DNA from: Paenibacillus silagei
Lineage (GTDB): Bacteria; Bacillota; Bacilli; Paenibacillales; Paenibacillaceae
NCBI RefSeq assembly: GCF_017874735.1
Contig: NZ_JAGGLV010000007.1
Span: forward strand, 62,001-126,000
Length of the DNA: 64,000 bases
Direction: 5' to 3'
Below, in pieces: positions 8,926 to 16,445 of the stretch; the first letter of the stretch is position 1, and every line of letters starts with the position of its first letter. The position numbers and the translations under genes were made by a program. A model generated the notes under the pieces. It was not told the origin of the DNA and searched no databases. It saw only the letters and a list, made by a program, of their open reading frames with translations.

Positions 8926-10089
8926 ATGGGAGCCATTAGTGAACTGTTCAAAAAAAATATCCGCCAATACGGCATGATCATTGCCTTGATTTTTATTTCG
9001 GTGTTCTTTCAAATTCTGACCGACGGCATTCTGCTGAAGCCGCTGAACGTGACCAATCTCATTCTGCAGAACAGCTACATACTGGTGCTGGCTATCGGGA
9101 TGGTGCTGGTAATCATCACTGGGCATATCGACCTCTCGGTCGGCTCGGTAGCTGCCTTCATCGGCGCCCTGTCGGCCATTATGATGGTGGATATGGAGCT
9201 GAATCCGGTGCTGGCCGTAGTCATCTCGCTGCTGATGGGCGCGCTGGTCGGGGCCTGGCAGGGCTTCTGGGTCGCTTATGTCAAAATCCCGGCGTTCATT
9301 GTTACCCTGGCGGGCATGCTGCTGTTCCGGGGCCTGACGATGATCGTGCTGAACGGGCAGTCGATTGCACCTTTCCCGAAGACTTTTCAGAAGATCAGCT
9401 CCGGGTTCATTCCTGATGTCGCAAGCGTGGGCTCGCTGAATGTGCTGACCCTGATCATCGGTGTTCTGCTGTCGCTGCTGGTGATCTATCAGGAAATCCG
9501 CAGCCGCAGGATCACGGTGAAGTACGGTTTTGAGCGGTCTGCGGTCTGGATGTCCGTTGCCAAGGCTGCTGCGCTGGTGATTGTCATCAACCTGTTCACC
9601 TATGTTCTGGCGCAATATAACGGGATTCCCAACATTCTAGTGATCCTGATGGTGCTGATCGTGATTTACTCCTTCGTCATGAACCACATGACCATGGGGC
9701 GGCATATCTATGCCCTGGGCGGCAATGAGAAGGCAGCAAGCCTCTCCGGCGTCAAAACCAAACGGGTGACCTTCTGGGTATTCGTCAACATGGGTGTACT
9801 CGCTGCCCTTTCCGGTCTGGTCTTCGCGGCACGCCTGAACTCAGCCACCCCTAAGGCCGGTACGAACTTCGAGCTGGATGCTATCGCTGCCTGCTTCATC
9901 GGCGGAGCCTCCGCGTCCGGGGGAATCGGAACCGTGGTCGGTGCCATCATCGGCGGTCTGGTCATGGGCGTCATGAACAACGGCATGTCGCTCGTCGGCC
10001 TCGGCGTAGACTGGCAGCAGGGGATCAAGGGACTGGTGCTGCTGCTGGCGGTAGGCTTTGATATCTATAACAAGTCGAAGACAGCCTGA
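8926..10089 (+). CDS. mmsB: Multiple-monosaccharide ABC transporter permease
   Basis: A 387-residue polytopic membrane protein of the BPD_transp_2 family (RbsC/XylH/GguB). The family loop ITGHIDLSVGSV is near residue 63, and the glycine-rich motif (FIGGASASGGIGTVVGA) is near residue 325. It probably has about ten membrane helices. A GGGGG ribosome site overlaps the end of the ATPase gene. Last gene of the sugar operon; a weak stem-loop follows at 10107-10138. Confidence 0.94.
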   Translation: MGAISELFKKNIRQYGMIIALIFISVFFQILTDGILLKPLNVTNLILQNSYILVLAIGMVLVIITGHIDLSVGSVAAFIGALSAIMMVDMELNPVLAVVISLLMGALVGAWQGFWVAYVKIPAFIVTLAGMLLFRGLTMIVLNGQSIAPFPKTFQKISSGFIPDVASVGSLNVLTLIIGVLLSLLVIYQEIRSRRITVKYGFERSAVWMSVAKAAALVIVINLFTYVLAQYNGIPNILVILMVLIVIYSFVMNHMTMGRHIYALGGNEKAASLSGVKTKRVTFWVFVNMGVLAALSGLVFAARLNSATPKAGTNFELDAIAACFIGGASASGGIGTVVGAIIGGLVMGVMNNGMSLVGLGVDWQQGIKGLVLLLAVGFDIYNKSKTA

Positions 10090-10106
10090 TAGTAAGATAG
10101 AACCCG

Positions 10107-10138
10107 GCCGGAACTGCTCCAGAGGGAGCGGCTCCGGC
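10107..10138 (+). terminator. Weak stem-loop after the sugar transporter operon
   Basis: GCCGGAACTGCTC (10107-10119) can pair with GAGCGGCTCCGGC (10126-10138), with one mismatch and one wobble. No run of T follows, so termination strength is uncertain. Confidence 0.4.
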
Positions 10139-10225
10139 TTGCCTGTCGTACAAGTTCTCCTTCACAGCTTGCAGCATACGGCTCTGGCATGGATAATAGC
10201 ACCTAAGGTGCTTTATATTTCATGT

Positions 10226-10439
10226 TATATAGATTGAACTAAAATTTAAGTTAAAGGAAAAGTGGCGGAGGGGAATTTTGGAACTGGAGGAGCGGAAGCG
10301 ACCGCCTTTGTGTTTGAATTTCTACCGCATAATGCGGTTTAATTTAGGAAATTCAAACACAACAGCGGCCGGAAGTCCAAAACTTCTCTGGAGTCACGGC
10401 TAATCCCAAAACATAAAAACCATTAGTTCAATTTATATA
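10226..10439. repeat. Inverted-repeat-bounded block in the 366-nt gap
   Basis: The gap between the permease and the TraX-like gene (10090-10455) holds no gene. Within it, 10226-10241 and 10424-10439 form 16-bp inverted repeats with one mismatch (TATATAGATTGAACTA type). They enclose the 118-nt structured repeat. No clear target duplication flanks the block. It could be a small non-autonomous element or a very long-stem RNA; the second copy of the inner repeat at 17619 lacks these ends. Confidence 0.45.
10265..10382 (+). repeat. 118-nt structured intergenic repeat, copy 1
   Basis: This copy and the one at 17619-17736 share flanking blocks (GGCGGAGGGG, TTTGGAACTG, AGCGACCGCCTTTGT, CAGCGGCCG, AAGTCCAAA). 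They differ in the middle, yet fold alike. Here a 14-bp stem (GTGTTTGAATTTCT with GGAAATTCAAACAC) carries an inner hairpin ACCGC-ATAAT-GCGGT. The outer blocks can also pair (TTTGGA-CT with AGTCCAAA). Conservation of pairing with changed bases indicates a selected structure, RNA or DNA. Confidence 0.75.
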
Positions 10440-10455
10440 GTACAGGAGGCTACAG

Positions 10456-11124
10456 ATGCAGATTATTGCCATGCTGACCATGCTGATTGACCATGTTGGG
10501 CTGATCTTTTTCCCGGGTGAGCTTGCCTGGAGATATGTGGGGAGAATTGCCTTCCCGATCTACTGCTACGCGCTGGCGCAAGGCTATATCCATACCTCCT
10601 CCAGACCCCGTTATCTGCGGCGGCTGCTTGTCATTGCGGTGTTGGCACAGATTCCGTACAATCTGGCGATTCATCCGGGAGGCTGGAACGTCGTCTTCAC
10701 CCTGCTGATCTCAGCGCTGGTCCTTGCCCTGCTCGATAAGCTGCCGAATCTGTGGGCGGGTATTCCGGTAGTGGTAATCGCTGTGCTGCTGATGGATGCA
10801 CTGCCGCTCGACTACAACGCTTACGGCTTGCTGCTGGTGCTGATCTTCCGGTATACCCGTTCGTATGTGCTCGTGCTGGCGCATTTGGCGCTGAATGTAT
10901 TCTATCTGTTCTATTATAATTGGCTGGTGCAGATGGCCAGCATAATTCCGACCCTTCTGATTGCGCTGACCCCGGGTTTTTGGGTGCTGCTGGAGAAGAG
11001 ACGTCTGCCGCGCTGGGTCTGGTGGTGCTTTTATCCGGCCCATTTAGCAATCCTTGCGTTGGTAAAGTTTCTCTTTTTCAAAGAATGGGTATTTATAGAA
11101 TGGCGGAGTTTATTTAGCGTATGA
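10456..11124 (+). CDS. TraX-like membrane protein
   Basis: A 222-residue very hydrophobic protein with about eight membrane helices. Its opening, with TMLIDHVGLIFFPG and WRYVGRIAFPIYCYALAQGY, is characteristic of the TraX family (PF05857). F-plasmid TraX acetylates pilin; chromosomal homologues in Firmicutes are common and of unknown function, so no conjugation role is implied. The start ATG 10456 has AGGAGG upstream. It stands alone between the repeat block and a lipoprotein gene. Confidence 0.85.
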   Translation: MQIIAMLTMLIDHVGLIFFPGELAWRYVGRIAFPIYCYALAQGYIHTSSRPRYLRRLLVIAVLAQIPYNLAIHPGGWNVVFTLLISALVLALLDKLPNLWAGIPVVVIAVLLMDALPLDYNAYGLLLVLIFRYTRSYVLVLAHLALNVFYLFYYNWLVQMASIIPTLLIALTPGFWVLLEKRRLPRWVWWCFYPAHLAILALVKFLFFKEWVFIEWRSLFSV

Positions 11125-11216
11125 GGGTTCATCATTTCCAGGTGCTGTATTTACAAATTGATGCTCCTCTGAGATGATGGGTACGTTGCCAAATTATGAG
11201 CTAGAGGAGACATGCT

Positions 11217-12725
11217 ATGAAGAAAATGAAAGCAAGAACCAAATGGCTGGTGCCGATTCTCGCCCTGCTGCTGATTCTGTCAGGCTGCCAGGCGGTTGGC
11301 GGCTTCGATGTCAATAAGGCACTGCTGGGGGATCTGGATGTCAAATCCTCTGAATCCAGCACTACGATGACCCTGAGCGCTGTTCCTGCTGCAGGCATCA
11401 CCGCAGAGGACCGTGAAGTTGTTGATCTTATTAATTCCTTATCGCTTACGCTCGGTCATGTGAAGGTTCAGGATAACGGCAATGTCTCGGCCACGGGAGT
11501 TGTGGGTTACAAGGAGTTCAAGATTCCTTTCTCCCTCTTCACCGACCAGAAGAACCTGGTCTTCACCGCAGAAGGCGCGAAGCAGCCGTTCTACATGCCG
11601 CTTCAGAGCAATGAAATGTTGCTCAGCCTGGAAGCAACCGATCCTGCCAAGACCTTGGAATTCACTAAGCTGGCCTCCCAGTTTGTGATCAAGAATCTTC
11701 CGAATCCGGGTGCGATCACAGTGACATCAGTAAATGAATCCGTATACGGCCAGCCAACCAGCTTGACGAAGCTACATACGGAAATTACAGGGGAAGAGCT
11801 TCCGGTATTGCTTAAGAGCTTCCTGAGATCTGTGTCTAAGGATACCGAAGGCTTCACTGCCCTGATCAACGGACTCTATGATTACATGTATCCGCTGATC
11901 AAAGACAGAGCTGAAGATCTGAACAGCATCGGTCTGGGCGATATTCCATTGGAAGACAAAGAAGGGGTAGTCACCGTAGTGCATGATGCAGCCAAGCTGG
12001 CGGTGGATGCTCTCCTGCTCGTCTATGACAAGCAACTGGAGAATCTCTATGAATCGACCCCTGAACTCAAGACTGTTCTCGGCAAGGATACGAAGCTGAC
12101 TGCGGATATCTTCGTGGATAGCGGCTTCCATGTCCGCAAACAGAACATTGACTTGAGTGTTGCTCTTCCGGCCGATGAATATCTGCCGCTGCAGAGCATC
12201 AACATGAAGCTGGTGTCCGAGACTTGGAATGTAAATGGTCCGGTAACAGCTGATCCGATCAGCACGACAGGCGCAATTGATTACTCCAAGGGAGACCTTA
12301 CGCCGGGTGAGACGCTGAGAAGCTTCGATGCCAATTCATCCGTCTATAAGCTGCTCAAAGAGGAGATGGCAATTACCTCGAAGAGCCTGATGATCGCACC
12401 GGACGACGATTACTATTATCCGGTCGTGAAGAATGGCACTACCTATGTACCGCTGCGCTATGTGGCAGAGGATCTGGACGCTAAGGTTGAGTGGGATGGG
12501 CCTAACAAGTCGATTAAGGTTACCGACGATGTATACGGCGATCAGCTCGTATTCAAAATTGGTTCCGCGCAGGCACAAATTGCCGGCAAGACCGTGAAGC
12601 TTCCGTTAGCCGTATTCGTAGATGAGTACGGAGATGCTAATGTGCCGCTGCGTGTATTGGCTGAAGGCCTGCACGCCACGGTTGAAGTGGATGATGACGG
12701 CTATATCTGGATTGAACGTCCGTAA
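11217..12725 (+). CDS. Lipoprotein with C-terminal copper-amine-oxidase-type stalk domain
   Basis: A 502-residue exported lipoprotein: signal peptide and lipobox LSGC near residue 24, then a long unassigned extracellular region of about 350 residues. The last 110 residues form a copper_amine_oxidase_N domain (GTTYVPLRYVAEDLDAKVEW, then VPLRVLAEGL). In Paenibacillus this domain is a common cell-surface module and does not imply amine oxidase activity. GAGGAG precedes ATG 11217. Monocistronic, with a strong terminator directly after. The middle region has no family I recognise. Confidence 0.85.
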   Translation: MKKMKARTKWLVPILALLLILSGCQAVGGFDVNKALLGDLDVKSSESSTTMTLSAVPAAGITAEDREVVDLINSLSLTLGHVKVQDNGNVSATGVVGYKEFKIPFSLFTDQKNLVFTAEGAKQPFYMPLQSNEMLLSLEATDPAKTLEFTKLASQFVIKNLPNPGAITVTSVNESVYGQPTSLTKLHTEITGEELPVLLKSFLRSVSKDTEGFTALINGLYDYMYPLIKDRAEDLNSIGLGDIPLEDKEGVVTVVHDAAKLAVDALLLVYDKQLENLYESTPELKTVLGKDTKLTADIFVDSGFHVRKQNIDLSVALPADEYLPLQSINMKLVSETWNVNGPVTADPISTTGAIDYSKGDLTPGETLRSFDANSSVYKLLKEEMAITSKSLMIAPDDDYYYPVVKNGTTYVPLRYVAEDLDAKVEWDGPNKSIKVTDDVYGDQLVFKIGSAQAQIAGKTVKLPLAVFVDEYGDANVPLRVLAEGLHATVEVDDDGYIWIERP

Positions 12726-12742
12726 GAAGTAACGTTCTAGTC

Positions 12743-12788
12743 AAAAAACCGGGACCCCTGAGTAATCAGGCGGTTCCGGTTTTGTTTT
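12743..12788 (+). terminator. Terminator of the stalk lipoprotein gene
   Basis: AAAACCGG-type stem around a short loop with matching TTCCGGTTTTG, flanked by A and T runs (TTTTGTTTTT). It insulates the BlaI promoter starting at 12811. Confidence 0.8.
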
Positions 12789-12810
12789 TGCGGGATTACC
12801 TGGCGCCGCC

Positions 12811-12839
12811 TTGACAATATAGGTTTATTGCAATAGACT
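12811..12839 (+). promoter_or_regulatory. Promoter of the BlaI/BlaR1-like operon
   Basis: A consensus -35 TTGACA (12811-12816) is followed by a 17-nt spacer and TAGACT (12834-12839). The -10 lies inside the first operator dyad, so bound repressor would block polymerase. Confidence 0.8.
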
Positions 12840-12870
12840 TAACGTCATTAGGTCTACTGCAATAAACTTA
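12821..12870. promoter_or_regulatory. Twin operator dyads for the BlaI-type repressor
   Basis: Two 20-bp near-palindromes with core TRYTGCAATA (12821-12840 and 12850-12869) flank the transcription start. The second is almost the reverse complement of the first. BlaI/MecI proteins bind such paired dyads as dimers and repress their own operon, so autoregulation is likely. The core differs from the TACA/TGTA of staphylococcal bla operators. Confidence 0.7.
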
Positions 12871-12885
12871 TAAGGAGTGAACAGG

Positions 12886-13245
12886 ATGGAGCCCTACAAA
12901 TTATATGATGCTGAATATAAATTCGCTTGCCTGATCTGGGATCATGAGCCGATTAATTCTACAGAGCTGGTGAAGCTGAGCCTCTCGGCGCTGGGCTGGA
13001 AGAAGTCCACGACCTATACCGTATTGAGAAAGCTATGTGAGCGGGGAATTCTCAGAAACGAGGGGGCCATGGTCACAGCTGTCATCCCGAAGTCGGAGGC
13101 GCAGCGGCATGAGAGCCAGACGGTAGTGGACAAAGCCTTTGGCGGGTCGTTGCCGCAGTTTTTGACTGCTTTTCTCGGGGATAAGAAATTGTCCGCGAAG
13201 GAAGCGGCAGAGCTGAAGGGGATTATCGAGGAGGCCTCCCAATGA
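12886..13245 (+). CDS. BlaI/MecI/CopY-family transcriptional repressor
   Basis: A 119-residue winged-helix repressor with the family pattern (YKFACLIWDHEPINSTELVK, then KKSTTYTVLRKLCERGIL). BlaI-family repressors are cut or released when their partner BlaR1-type metalloprotease is triggered. ATG 12886 has AAGGAG 8 nt upstream; a GTG three codons earlier overlaps that site and is unlikely. It overlaps the next gene by 4 nt (ATGA). Two dyads in the promoter are the probable binding sites. Confidence 0.92.
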   Translation: MEPYKLYDAEYKFACLIWDHEPINSTELVKLSLSALGWKKSTTYTVLRKLCERGILRNEGAMVTAVIPKSEAQRHESQTVVDKAFGGSLPQFLTAFLGDKKLSAKEAAELKGIIEEASQ

Positions 13246-14669
13246 CAGATCTGTGGATCAGCATTCTGAACATGAGCATTACTGCCAGCTATGTAGCCGT
13301 CGCCGTAATGCTGGCGAGAGTTCTGCTGCGGCGCGCCCCCAAGATCTTCTCCTATATGCTGTGGTCCGCAGTAATGATCAGGCTGATCCTGCCTGTCAGC
13401 TTCACTTCAAGCTTCAGTATCCTGAGGCTGGCAGGGCCTGCAGGCTCGTCCGGCACAGGGCAGCTGCAATTCGTTCCGAAGAATATAGGGAGGCAAGCGC
13501 AACCTGCATTGGACACCGGAACAGGTTCAGCAGGAAGCCTGTGGAACAGTCTGCTTCCGCCCGTAGCACCGTCAGCAAGCGTGAATCCGGTGCAAGTCAT
13601 CCTGTGGGCCGGCAGTATGATCTGGCTGACAGGTGTCATAGTACTGCTCCTGTACAGCGTGTTCTCTTATATGAGAGTCATGCGCAGTGTCCGTACAGCA
13701 ACAATTCTGAAGGGGCATGTCTTTGAGACGGACCAGATCATGACTCCGTTCGTATTCGGCTTCTTGAAGCCAAGGATCTACATCCCGGCTGGGATGAGTG
13801 AACAGGAGCTGTCCCATATCATGCTGCACGAGCAGACTCACATTAACCGGCGGGATTACCTGATCAAGCCGCTGATGTTCCTGCTGGTCATTCTCCATTG
13901 GTTCAATCCGCTGATGTGGCTGTCTTTTGCGCTCATGAGCAAGGATATGGAGATGTCCTGCGATGAGGCGGTAATCCGGAAGCTGGGTCCGCAGGTTAAA
14001 AGCAGCTACTCAGGCTCCCTGCTTGGATTTTCAACCCGCCGGAGCGGTCTTATGACCGGCAGTCCGCTGGCTTTTGGAGAGAGCAGTGTAAAGGCACGGA
14101 TTAAGCATATTCTTGCTTACCGCCAGCCGACCTCGGGGAGTGTGGCCGCTTTTACCCTCGTCCTTGTGATCCTGCTGATTGGATGTACCGCTAATCCCAA
14201 GCCTGTGCAGCGTCCGTCGCAGCAGCTATATTCCGGTTATACGGTGGATCAGCTGCTGGAGAATAAGACAAAGTATATTGGCGACGCCAGCAAGGTCACA
14301 GCGCTGCTTGGTGCAATGCCGCTGCCCCAGGGACTGGAGAGGGCGGGCCTTGAGCTGACAACCGGCTCCCGCCCTTATGAGTTAACCATCAATTATACAG
14401 TGAACGATATTAAGGGAATGTGGAACGATGAGCTTCAGGCTTTAAGCCGGGAGCCTCTCCTGCATAATTCGATCCTGCTGTTCAGCCTGATTGATAACGC
14501 GGATATTATTAATTACTCACTTGCTGATGAAGGTATAACGTACAGCTTCACGTTCGCCAGAGAAGAGATGGATAAGCTGCTTGGAGAGGATGTCCGCCCT
14601 TATGGAGCGGATGAAGCTGGCCTTCGTAAGCTGATTGACCGGCTGGAGAGTGTCAAGCCGACTCCTTAA
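13242..14669 (+). CDS. BlaR1-like M56 metallopeptidase with DUF4825-like tail
   Basis: A 475-residue membrane protein. An N-terminal multi-helix region contains the M56 zinc-protease motif HEQTH (residues 196-200), with the downstream SCDEAVIRKLG element typical of BlaR1/MecR1. After a last membrane helix (about 305-320) comes an extracytoplasmic tail (about 150 residues) unlike a penicillin-binding sensor and resembling DUF4825. Such proteins sense an extracellular cue and proteolytically relieve the partner BlaI. Because the beta-lactam-binding domain is missing and no beta-lactamase is adjacent, the signal is something else and unknown. Confidence 0.88.
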   Translation: MTDLWISILNMSITASYVAVAVMLARVLLRRAPKIFSYMLWSAVMIRLILPVSFTSSFSILRLAGPAGSSGTGQLQFVPKNIGRQAQPALDTGTGSAGSLWNSLLPPVAPSASVNPVQVILWAGSMIWLTGVIVLLLYSVFSYMRVMRSVRTATILKGHVFETDQIMTPFVFGFLKPRIYIPAGMSEQELSHIMLHEQTHINRRDYLIKPLMFLLVILHWFNPLMWLSFALMSKDMEMSCDEAVIRKLGPQVKSSYSGSLLGFSTRRSGLMTGSPLAFGESSVKARIKHILAYRQPTSGSVAAFTLVLVILLIGCTANPKPVQRPSQQLYSGYTVDQLLENKTKYIGDASKVTALLGAMPLPQGLERAGLELTTGSRPYELTINYTVNDIKGMWNDELQALSREPLLHNSILLFSLIDNADIINYSLADEGITYSFTFAREEMDKLLGEDVRPYGADEAGLRKLIDRLESVKPTP

Positions 14670-14783
14670 ATGCCGATTTTCACAGAATATTTACGAAACA
14701 CTGCTGCACCTTTTATCCAATGCTTGAACGCGGATGATAATCTGGAATGAGGTATACATTCTGGAGGCAAGGGAGCAACAGGT

Positions 14784-15995
14784 ATGCAAGCAGAGAAACA
14801 GATGGTACCGGGAGAACATCGGAAGGGGAAGGCTGGAGCTTTACTTGAGATCCTGTTTGTATCGGCCCAATTGGGTCTTACCTCCTTCGGCGGACCGGTC
14901 GCCCATCTGGGTTATTTCCACAATGAATATATCCGCCGCCGGAGATGGATGGATGAACGGAGCTATGCGGATCTGGTAGCGCTCTGCCAGTTCCTGCCGG
15001 GTCCCGCGAGCAGTCAGGTGGGGATTGGCATTGGAATGGTGCGGGCAGGCTGGCTGGGTGGTATAGTGGCTTGGCTGGGCTTCACTTTGCCTTCCGTCCT
15101 TGCGCTGGTCGCGTTTGCCTTCCTGCTGCAGGGCTATGATATTGCCGATGCAGGCTGGATTCACGGTCTGAAGATCGTAGCTGTAGCAATTGTTGCCCAG
15201 GCCATCCTTGGCATGGGGCAGAAGCTGACCCCGGACCGGGAAAGAGTAGGCATCGCGGTTATAGCGGCAGGTGTTACATTATCATGGCAGACGGGCTACA
15301 GCCAGATTCTCACGATTGCTGTAGCGGGCATAGCCGGGGTATGGCTGTACCGCCACAGTTCTACGGAGAACGTGACAAATCTTCCGATCCCCATCCGCCG
15401 GTCGTCTGGCATCGTTTGTTTAGCATTGTTCGGCGTACTCCTGATAGTGCTCCCGTTCCTTAGAGGGACGGCTGAGGCGGGACCGTTAGCGATATTTGAC
15501 AGCTTTTATCGTTCCGGTGCTTTGGTGTTCGGCGGTGGACATGTCGTGCTTCCGCTACTGGAACAAGAAGTTGTTCCTGCCGGCTGGGTGAGCCAAGCCG
15601 AATTCCTGGCGGGATACGGGGCCACACAGGCTGTACCGGGTCCGTTGTTCACTTTTGCCGCCTATCTTGGGGCAATGACCGCCGGTGTGCCCGGGGCAAT
15701 CTTGGCCACGCTCGCGATTTTCCTGCCAGCCTTTCTGCTGGTTGCGGGCGCATTGCCTTTTTGGAACAGCTTAAGAAGGAGCCCCCGGATGCAAGGAGCC
15801 TTAACCGGAATCAATGCCGCTGTGGTCGGAATCCTGCTTGCCGCCTGGTACGACCCCCTGTGGACGACAGCCATCCTCGCGCCACTGGACTTTGCCCTCG
15901 TTGTCATTCTGTTCGTAATGCTGGTCTTCTGGAAGCTGCCGCCTTGGTTGGTTGTGGTGGCCGGTGCGGCGGGAGGAATGGTGATCGGGTGGTGA
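14784..15995 (+). CDS. chrA: Chromate transporter family protein (ChrA, two-domain)
   Basis: A 403-residue polytopic protein with both ChrA repeats: the first with LTSFGGPVAHLGYF near residue 35, the second with ALVFGGGHVVLPLLEQEVV near residue 250. Long-chain ChrA proteins export chromate using the proton gradient; not all members have been tested with chromate. The start ATG 14784 is preceded by AAGGGAG with suitable spacing. Stands alone, with a terminator at 16030. Confidence 0.92.
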   Translation: MQAEKQMVPGEHRKGKAGALLEILFVSAQLGLTSFGGPVAHLGYFHNEYIRRRRWMDERSYADLVALCQFLPGPASSQVGIGIGMVRAGWLGGIVAWLGFTLPSVLALVAFAFLLQGYDIADAGWIHGLKIVAVAIVAQAILGMGQKLTPDRERVGIAVIAAGVTLSWQTGYSQILTIAVAGIAGVWLYRHSSTENVTNLPIPIRRSSGIVCLALFGVLLIVLPFLRGTAEAGPLAIFDSFYRSGALVFGGGHVVLPLLEQEVVPAGWVSQAEFLAGYGATQAVPGPLFTFAAYLGAMTAGVPGAILATLAIFLPAFLLVAGALPFWNSLRRSPRMQGALTGINAAVVGILLAAWYDPLWTTAILAPLDFALVVILFVMLVFWKLPPWLVVVAGAAGGMVIGW

Positions 15996-16029
15996 CTTAA
16001 CCGTATAACTCATGGAATGCTCCATGTTG

Positions 16030-16064
16030 AACTGGCCTTTGCTTAATTGCGAGGTCAGTTTTTT
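16030..16064 (+). terminator. Terminator of chrA
   Basis: A 9-bp stem with one G-T pair (AACTGGCCT at 16030-16038, AGGTCAGTT at 16052-16060) runs into six Ts. Confidence 0.75.
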
Positions 16065-16184
16065 GGTATACAGCCAGGTTATCATTCATTCGTAACATTG
16101 TAAGCCCAAAAGTCATGTGGTAAAATAATAATAGAAATATTGAAATAGGTAACCTAAATCAAAAAAATGAGAGGACTAATTAAA

Positions 16185-16418
16185 TTGACTCAAAATGATC
16201 TAAAAATAGGTCTTTCTAATAAAGAAGGTCAATTAGGGTTCATGTCTGCAAGAGGAGGTCCCCGGGAGGGAGCAGGCCGCAAGAACATAGGTGTAACGAA
16301 AAAAGTCTCGGTAACCTTAACTAGTGAGCTTTGGGAGAAGGTCGAACAACATTGCGCAGAGCATAAATTGTCCCGATCGGAGCTTATCCGATCTCTGATT
16401 GAGTCTACCGATTTGTAA
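16185..16418 (+). CDS. Small ribbon-helix-helix (CopG/MetJ-like) protein
   Basis: About 77 residues, with the widespread RGGPREGAGRK basic leader followed by KKVSVTLTSELWEKVEQHC and a helix LSRSELIRSLIES. This is the layout of short ribbon-helix-helix DNA-binding proteins found on mobile DNA and near replication genes. I prefer TTG 16185, which has AGAGGA upstream; ATG 16167 has no site, and ATG 16242 would remove the leader. It is 27 nt upstream of the second beta-clamp gene and shares its A+T-rich composition, so the two probably entered together. Confidence 0.75.
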   Translation: MTQNDLKIGLSNKEGQLGFMSARGGPREGAGRKNIGVTKKVSVTLTSELWEKVEQHCAEHKLSRSELIRSLIESTDL

Positions 16419-16445
16419 TGTAGCTTATGGAAGCGGGTGAAGCCA

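Noticed and set aside
8416..9615. 399-codon open frame on the minus strand
   Set aside because: It lies entirely opposite the ATPase and permease genes, has low-complexity His/Gln/Asp-rich composition and no ribosome site. It is a mirror of the real codons. The same applies to long minus frames at 1866-2945 and 4621-5832.
12886..14669. Beta-lactam resistance locus
   Set aside because: No beta-lactamase or low-affinity PBP gene is adjacent, and the BlaR1-like protein lacks the penicillin-binding domain.
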